This document shows positions 58,588 to 64,000 of a stretch of 64,000 bases of DNA, piece by piece. The stretch lies in the NCBI GenBank assembly GCA_965204215.1, contig CBDBDZ010000001.1, forward strand, positions 1 through 64,000, in the 5' to 3' direction. Every line of letters starts with the position of its first letter. Within the stretch, counting starts at the first letter, position 1. The notes under the pieces are model-generated. The model was not told the DNA's origin and did not search any database. It saw only the letters and a program-made list of their open reading frames with translations. The translations under genes and the position numbers were made by a program. This stretch comes from CBDBDZ01 sp965204215. GTDB lineage: Bacteria > Pseudomonadota > Gammaproteobacteria > Pseudomonadales > GM7GCV1.

Positions 58588-58700
58588 ACCTATTGTGGCC
58601 CTTCATTGTCCATGAAAGCCCTACTCTACCATAAAACATCACTACGTAGAATAAGATTACTATGAAATTATTGATTATGCCGGCCTTCTCAGCACCGCAA

Positions 58701-58741
58701 ATCTGTAAGTGACAGATCTCGGCGCTTATGCCAAATCACCC
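58701..58741. promoter_or_regulatory. Inner end-like sequence and palindromic core site, copy 2
   Basis: Mirror of 28891-28931: the palindrome ATCTGT-AAGTG-ACAGAT at 58701-58717, then CGGCGCTTATG at 58720-58730 and the inner end to 58741. Confidence 0.5.
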
Positions 58742-58788
58742 TATAGTGCCTAATGTCGCTTTTCTATTACTCCTGCGCAATACTAAAC

Positions 58789-60220
58789 AGTATTTTCTAA
58801 TCTAAACATGAGTCTGAAATCAGTAAACGAACAGTCACCCTGATGTTCAGTATTAAGCCTATTTGATCCGTGCATTCTTTGTTTTCTGGATCGCCATTAT
58901 TTGATCAAATAACGCTTTTCGTGCTTGATGCATTTCACGAGCTGCTTGTTGATCGGTTTTAAGATACGCCAATTCATCAAGCTTAGCAAACGTCATACCA
59001 TCCTTGAGATATTGATCGGCATTGGGCAGTGACTTGAGTTTATCGTAGGGTGTCATAATCGCTTCATAGGGGTAAGTTTTTTTCTGCTTACCTTTGTTAT
59101 CAGTCACAGTTACAGCAAAGTAGCATGGCCTATGGAAATTGATGTATGGATTTAAGTATGCGTCATAAAATTCTGTAATCATCGGCGCAAAATATTGCTG
59201 GATATGGACGTAGCCCAGAATTTTACGGATTACCGAACCATTTTTACTTTCTGCCAGCGCGTTATCATTACTATGCCTTGGGCGTGATTTGGTTAATTCG
59301 ATAAAAAGCTTTTGTAATAAATCGGCAACTTGATGATTAATATATTCTGAGCCATTATCTGCATGTATCGATTGAATTTTAAATGGAAACAAATCAATTA
59401 TTTTCTCCAAGACAGGGATCAGGTAACGTTCGCTGATCTTCTCAACAGCACAAATCATTTCCATTTGGGTTACCTCATCAACAGCATTAATATGATAAAC
59501 GCCTTTTATACCGTCCTCATCGCCTTGATGGACGGTGTCAATGCGTATGAACCCGGGCTGCCCTTGTGGTCGTGGTTTACGTCGTTCACCAATTGCAACA
59601 GGACTACGTTTTGTCTTAGTAAAGTTTCGTCGCTGGTTGCAATAAGTGGTACTGCGTCTCAAATTGTAGATATGCGCAACAGAAATAGCGGCTAATCGTT
59701 CATAGCACGTGTCATGAAAAAGGTTAAATGCACGTTCAAATATTTTTTTTGTCGCTGGTCCGCTTAATGTTTGATGCCATGTATCTGTTTCTGCCAAAAG
59801 GGTAATATCAGCTCGTGTATAGAGTCTAGCAAAGCAATGCCGAGGTTGCCGCTGGCGATTACCAACCCAGCCCGTTTCCCGATGCTGAGCAATCAATCGT
59901 GCTACTTGCTGGCGAGAATAACCGGTTACTTGCTCGATGTAGCGGCAAATCAAACCCTTCTCTTTTTTGCATAAGTGGTGGTAGCCAAATCGTTTCAACA
60001 TTTTAGCAATCCAGCGATAGCTTTCAATTCGAGAGGGTGCCTTAAAATTTACTGCCGCGGTCCCAGTCAAAAAATGGTCAACCTGCTCCAGGGCCTGTAG
60101 ATTGGTATCGTTCATAATAATGTTCATTCCTGAATCATGAACGATCAGGGCATGATTTCAGTCTCATCTTGCGTTAGAAACTGGGTATCATTTCAGACTC
60201 ATGTTGCGTTGGAAGAGACT
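58789..60220 (-). mobile_element. rve-type IS, copy 3, 1432 bp
   Basis: Same length and ends as the other two copies, with the duplication TAAAC (58784-58788 and 60221-60225), the reverse complement of the GTTTA at copy 2. So it was duplicated along with the transposon, not inserted separately. Confidence 0.94.
58859..60127 (-). CDS. DDE/integrase-core transposase (copy 3)
   Basis: 422 residues, the same predicted protein as the gene at 27505, catalytic residues intact. Confidence 0.93.
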   Translation of the reverse strand: MNIIMNDTNLQALEQVDHFLTGTAAVNFKAPSRIESYRWIAKMLKRFGYHHLCKKEKGLICRYIEQVTGYSRQQVARLIAQHRETGWVGNRQRQPRHCFARLYTRADITLLAETDTWHQTLSGPATKKIFERAFNLFHDTCYERLAAISVAHIYNLRRSTTYCNQRRNFTKTKRSPVAIGERRKPRPQGQPGFIRIDTVHQGDEDGIKGVYHINAVDEVTQMEMICAVEKISERYLIPVLEKIIDLFPFKIQSIHADNGSEYINHQVADLLQKLFIELTKSRPRHSNDNALAESKNGSVIRKILGYVHIQQYFAPMITEFYDAYLNPYINFHRPCYFAVTVTDNKGKQKKTYPYEAIMTPYDKLKSLPNADQYLKDGMTFAKLDELAYLKTDQQAAREMHQARKALFDQIMAIQKTKNARIK

Positions 60221-60321
60221 TAAACTTGCAAACTAATGGATATAAGATGTACAATGGAGCGGTTCAGGTCGAGAATAACAAAATAAAAAATGACTTAGGA
60301 AAATCACAGTGAGATAAAACC

Positions 60322-60741
60322 ATGGGTATAGACGGCGATAGTGGAAACAGTAAAGTAGCTGAATTGCAGGCTGCGGCAGTTGCTGATAGGCAAGCGAGAG
60401 ATACAAGCATCAGAGTAATGGCCATACGTGCTTTAATTGACAAAGTTAAGCAAGACGCTACTCGCACTGAAGGAAAAAGCAATTTATCTGATGACGATTG
60501 CATTCAGCGTATTGTTGCTCAATATAGCCATCAACAAATTGAAGGTGCAATTTCTCTCCTTGAAGCACGCTATAGACAGGGCCTTCACCAAAGCCATAGA
60601 CATGACCAAGGTAACGCACTCGCGCGTAATGCTGGCATATTTGGATTACACAAGACCATGATAACTCAGAATCACACTGTTGTTGGACATAACAGTAACC
60701 CATCAGTGATGATGCCCCCGGCTCGCCCCAAAATTAAGTAA
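60322..60741 (+). CDS. Small passenger protein, 139 residues, copy 2
   Basis: Same predicted protein as the gene at 26891; unknown function, first of the passenger operon, paralogous to the 147-residue protein whose second copy would lie beyond the window. Confidence 0.6.
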   Translation: MGIDGDSGNSKVAELQAAAVADRQARDTSIRVMAIRALIDKVKQDATRTEGKSNLSDDDCIQRIVAQYSHQQIEGAISLLEARYRQGLHQSHRHDQGNALARNAGIFGLHKTMITQNHTVVGHNSNPSVMMPPARPKIK

Positions 60742-61143
60742 GCGCCGCTTTTTACTGCACCACAATAAAGTTGGCCTGCTTAGCTTTCTGTATTAAGTCC
60801 TCTGCTATACTTAAATAAGGCATTATCTTTAGGCTAAAATTAGGGGGATAGCGTGCCAGAACAACTAAAACTAGAAAATCTAACTCATAACCCACCTAGC
60901 TATGGGTTCGACACAGACTTGGTTGATGACTTAGATGCTGATTTAACTAAGTTTTTCAGTCAGTTTGAAGAGCTAGATCAGGAAAAAGTATTAGAAGCTA
61001 TAACTAACTTGCATCTCGCATTTCAAGCCAATATTAGCAGCATCCAAAGTACTGATACCGTAAAATCAATTCAACAGAATTTTCGTTTGTTTGCATTGCT
61101 CTTGAATGATCGTATGCCACCCAATCCAATACCCGCGGGAGAA

Positions 61144-61400
61144 CAAGCGTGTCGCGCTGCTCCGGATGCGCTTCGGCCGTCGTGACCCCTCAGCGCCGTT
61201 CGCTCTAGCGCGACGACTCTATCATGCCGCGGCCGTCCGCGTCACCGGCGCTACGTGTACTTCGCACACTGCGCACCGGCTCTCGCATGACTCTACGCCG
61301 GCATAAAGATTTTCTTGCACTCGCTGCGCTCTGCAGAAAATCGCCGGCTACCGCGGACTACTCGCCATCGGGCCATTCGGCCCTTCCATGGCTCGCAGCG
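61144..61400 (-). mobile_element. GC-rich structured element, 257 bp, inside the HNH-like gene
   Basis: Inverted relative to the other copies: starts CAAGCGTGTCGCG, ends GGCTCGCAGCG. The intact gene reads GGGAGAA joined to GAAGCTAAATAC; here the element lies exactly between, no bases gained or lost. Confidence 0.92.
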
Positions 61401-61462
61401 GAAGCTAAATACTTCAAAGCCGAGCATGTATCTGATCTGGCAACATTTTTTAGGACACAAGA

Positions 61463-62329
61463 TCATGCAGCTTTCCGAGCCTGCTCATATTCCACCGGTG
61501 ACATATAGTCATTAGCAGAATGTAATCTTAACCGATTATAATAAATTTCAATATACTCAAATATAGCCTGTTTTGCTTCCTCCCTTGTCCGAAATATTTC
61601 ATGATGTACCATCTCAACTTTTAACGTGTGAAAAAAACTTTCAGCAACTGCATTGTCCCAGCAGTCACCTTTCCGACTCATGCTTTGCTTAATGCCATAA
61701 GCTTTCAGTAACTTGCGATGACTGGCGGAGGCATATTGACTACCACGATCGGTATGCCAGATAAGACCCTTACTGATTTTTCGACTCTCTATAGCCATTG
61801 TTAATGCGTTATTAGCTAAAGAGGCTTTCATGTGCTTGTCCATAGACCACCCAACAACTTGCCTTGAAAATAAGTCAATAACCACTGCTAAATACAACCA
61901 ACCTTCTTGTGTCCAGACATAGGTCATATCACCAACATAGATTTGATTCGGTTTGCCTACTAGGAAATCCCTATTTAACAAGTTAGGCGCTATTGCTAAG
62001 TCATGCTTTGAGTCCGTCGTAACCTTAAACTTTCGCCGCGTCTTACAGTATAAATGCTGCTCTTTCATAAGCCTTTGGACACGCCTGCGGCTTATCTGGT
62101 AGCCCTCTTGCTGCAAAGCTTTCCGGATCCGCCTACTACCATAGCGACATTTATTGTCCATAAAAATCATCTTTATTCTTGCCGATAGTTCCTGATTTTG
62201 AAGCGCCCTCATCGAAGGTGATTTCTGGTTTAACCAAGCATAATAGGCACTTCGGCTAACTCCAAATAACTCACACATCAGTGTGATCTCAAAAATATCT
62301 TGATTATCTTTCATCCAGGCGTACTTCAC
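61463..62329 (-). CDS. IS3-family OrfB transposase
   Basis: 288 residues from GTG 62329, overlapping the orfA stop (GTGTGA). HTH_21 region (CELFGVSRSAYYAWLNQK, then CRYGSRRIRKALQQEGY) and DDE core: YVGDMTYVWTQEGW (Asp), WHTDRGSQYAS (Asp), WDNAVAESFFHTLK (Glu). Intact. Confidence 0.94.
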   Translation of the reverse strand: MKYAWMKDNQDIFEITLMCELFGVSRSAYYAWLNQKSPSMRALQNQELSARIKMIFMDNKCRYGSRRIRKALQQEGYQISRRRVQRLMKEQHLYCKTRRKFKVTTDSKHDLAIAPNLLNRDFLVGKPNQIYVGDMTYVWTQEGWLYLAVVIDLFSRQVVGWSMDKHMKASLANNALTMAIESRKISKGLIWHTDRGSQYASASHRKLLKAYGIKQSMSRKGDCWDNAVAESFFHTLKVEMVHHEIFRTREEAKQAIFEYIEIYYNRLRLHSANDYMSPVEYEQARKAA

Positions 62330-62610
62330 ACTGTTTCGCTGGCAAAGTACGCCGCCGCTTTTTTTAATATGTCACGCTCCTGCTTAAGTCGAGCTACTTC
62401 CTTACGCAGGCATTTTATCTCATCAGATTCACTTTCACCTTCATGGCTAGCTTTATTGGGATAATATTGTTTTACCCACCCATGCAAAGTACTGACATGA
62501 AGACCAAGCTCTTTGGCTGTTTGAGAGATCGATTTCTCTCCTGTTACTGCCAATTTGGCTGAAGACTGTTTAAATTCTGGCGTGTAGTGTGTTGTTTTAC
62601 GCTTACCCAT
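62326..62610 (-). CDS. IS3-family OrfA
   Basis: 94 residues with an HTH_8 domain (FKQSSAKLAVTGEKSISQTA, ELGLHVSTLHGWVKQY) and a leucine-zipper tail (EIKCLRKEVARLKQERDILK). First gene of the element; its stop overlaps the OrfB start. Confidence 0.94.
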   Translation of the reverse strand: MGKRKTTHYTPEFKQSSAKLAVTGEKSISQTAKELGLHVSTLHGWVKQYYPNKASHEGESESDEIKCLRKEVARLKQERDILKKAAAYFASETV

Positions 62611-64000
62611 AATTGGACACCTCTTTTTCTTCGTAAATAGTTTACTTTACGTGTCCTGATTAGTGTAGCCAGATCAATCTACCGCAACTAATCTCATAGC
62701 TCAACTTGGAACTTATGGCATTATTCCCAATAAATTAAACTTACCAACTCAAGCCAGCTGGCCTGATGAGGACACACTACCGCCTAGGCAACGAACAGGC
62801 ACAACGTATACAAATTGGAAGTCCAAAGCCTGGCCAAGTCCCATTAGGAATGGTACTGGCTCACAAGTTGTTGGTTTCTTTGACGGTCCTGAAAAAGATG
62901 GCAAACCAACCTTGGTTTCAACACGCTTGCATTTATTCAAGTCTGAGCATGCGGAAATTCAGGAAGAAAAAAAGACGGTAGACGGCCGCGAAAGAACCAT
63001 AACCAAATTTTTAAGTCCAGCCGATATTGCCTTTGATCTCCCAGGAGATTTGCATGCAGATCACTTACAACCTTCTGAGAATATTTTAGCTAGACAACTA
63101 GAAATGGTCCGCGCTATGAATTTAAGTCCTAAATTTCGCCTAGCTGTTTATACTGATATTCAATCTCGCCGCGAAAGTAAAACAGACTATTTTATTGAAA
63201 CGCCACCAAATAATACCGTGGTCGGCACCAAGTATTTTTATATGCTATACCATAATTGTCCGCAAAATCTATGGCTACTTAAACCCAGCTCTAACTCAGG
63301 ATCAGGCAAGGGAAACCATGATGCACTTGACTGGTTAAGACAACATCCATTGTTTGGTGAAGAGTTTATTCAAACACTAGGAACGATTAACTATGACGGC
63401 ATCTTACTTACCGACAGTCAGGGTAGAACTTTATTACAAGCGGCCATGGCTTACTTCAGGCAAGAATATACCCAAGAAGTCAGTGGCACTCGTGAAATCA
63501 ACTTAAGAGTTGTTAACAGAGCATTAGAATCGCTACGTGCAGCTACTGCCAGCCCTGATCCACGGCAACGAGTTTTTCACATGGCTATAGTTTCTATTGC
63601 GGCACGGATATTTAAAGAAGAGGTTATGGAGAAGTACAAAGAAAGTAAAAAGCGTCGTCGCACGCAAGCTAATGATGTACGCACTGAAGCAGAATCGATT
63701 GCTGACCGGTTAAATCCAAGTGCTTTATCGACAGTGAGAGCACCTAACTCACCTGCTACACAAAGCTCGTTAGGTTCAGTCACAGCTTCTCAGGCCGAAC
63801 TAACTACAGCAAACCAACAACACATGGCAGAGATTGCAGCTGCAATACCGTTGGAGGAACTATTCATGCCAGATGGCGTGGAGAGAGTAGCCAAAGTCGC
63901 TAAAACCAGTACTGCTGTTGATGCAGTAACTGCTACTAATGCAACAAGTAATGCTGCTGTAACAGCCACCTTGCAAACTGCCTTATCGATTGAAGAAGCA

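Larger units (their letters stand above)
61433..62676 (-). mobile_element. Second IS3-family element (IS150/IS3-like), 1244 bp
   Basis: Ends TGATCTGGCAAC and, reversed, TGATCTGGCTAC, with AGGACAC further in. A 3-bp duplication ATC flanks it (61430-61432 and 62677-62679), proven against the uninterrupted copy near 26460. It is a different IS3 group from the elements at 15957 and 40977. Confidence 0.95.
53736..64000 (-). mobile_element. Tn3-family transposon, copy 2, inverted (runs off right edge)
   Basis: Starts GGTTCCGCTGACATAAGCGC at 53736. Everything inward mirrors copy 1: tnpA, recombinase, ORF6N, inner end, 1432-bp IS and the passenger operon, up to window end, where base 64000 corresponds to 25137 of copy 1. 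From 53736 to 58741 it is 5,006 bp, exactly the copy 1 length minus 257. Differences: tnpA intact here; the HNH-like gene carries a 257-bp element and a second IS3. Its far end should lie about 0.9 kb beyond the window. Confidence 0.9.
60853..64000 (+). pseudogene. HNH-like passenger gene, broken by two insertions
   Basis: Copy of the gene at 24794-26779. From GTG 60853 the frame gives the first 96-97 residues, then enters a 257-bp element at 61144 and stops at 61185. After the element only 29 bases (61401-61429) precede an IS3 (61433-62676). Coding homology resumes at 62677 and continues past the window end, including the basic KESKKRRRTQ stretch. Both insertions match exact breakpoints against the intact copy. 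This copy is inactive, while copy 1 has an intact gene. Confidence 0.9.

Noticed and set aside
61224..61508. ORFs inside the 257-bp element (for example the MPRPSASPALRVLR frame, seen at three copies)
   Set aside because: Frames run out into different flanks, no ribosome site is visible, and their composition simply reflects GC-rich palindromes.

Overview
The window looks like part of a large, AT-rich, insertion-sequence-laden plasmid of a gammaproteobacterium. The plasmid call rests on a Rep_3-type initiator with a perfect DnaA box upstream (43.0-44.1 kb), a ParA ATPase next to a 133-bp tandem-repeat array (19.3-21.4 kb), a KfrA-like protein (38.6-39.6 kb), a RelE/HigB-HigA-type addiction pair (22.4-23.1 kb) and the sheer density of transposons. 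Giant proteins with eukaryote-like protein kinase, TIR and Sel1 modules suggest an amoeba- or protist-associated relative of the Legionellales, but nothing in the window fixes the genus. Layout: 1-2.0 kb is an IS66 copy running off the left edge. 2.0-14.2 kb holds a minus-strand operon of a giant gene (about 3,495 codons, DUF3638/DUF3645-like part plus C-terminal kinase), now cut in two by a 208-bp GC-rich element, followed by a TIR-Sel1 gene. 14.3-18.5 kb is three ISs (an rve-type IS with 5-bp target duplication, an IS3 and an IS481). 18.4-24.3 kb is plasmid backbone: winged-helix protein, ParA, repeat array, a basic coiled-coil protein, toxin-antitoxin, tyrosine recombinase and the N-terminus of a RecD2-like helicase. 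24.25-34.15 kb is a Tn3-family transposon inserted into that helicase gene. It carries TnpA, a tyrosine recombinase, an ORF6N protein and a three-gene passenger module: an HNH-like nuclease candidate between two small paralogous genes. 34.2-39.6 kb has IS66/IS256 wreckage, a truncated trpR-like gene, dctA, an unknown gene and kfrA. 39.9-42.5 kb is an IS110 gene broken twice. 42.5-47.5 kb is the rep region, a DUF1640-like gene, an oppA-like lipoprotein gene and a ribbon-helix-helix gene. 48.0-53.7 kb is a decayed IS5/IS1182-like element, a DUF6398 gene fragment, a second IS66 copy and an IS256 inside it. 53.74-64.0 kb is a second, inverted copy of the Tn3 transposon, running off the right edge. 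The most unusual feature is a GC-rich, hairpin-rich 257-bp sequence present three times at full length plus once as a 208-bp palindromic variant. Each copy sits inside a gene. Removing exactly the element restores an open frame or the sequence of the intact copy, and there is no target-site duplication. No transposase recognisable as its own is encoded in it. The two inverted Tn3 copies carry this element at different places, so it moved after the transposon was duplicated.
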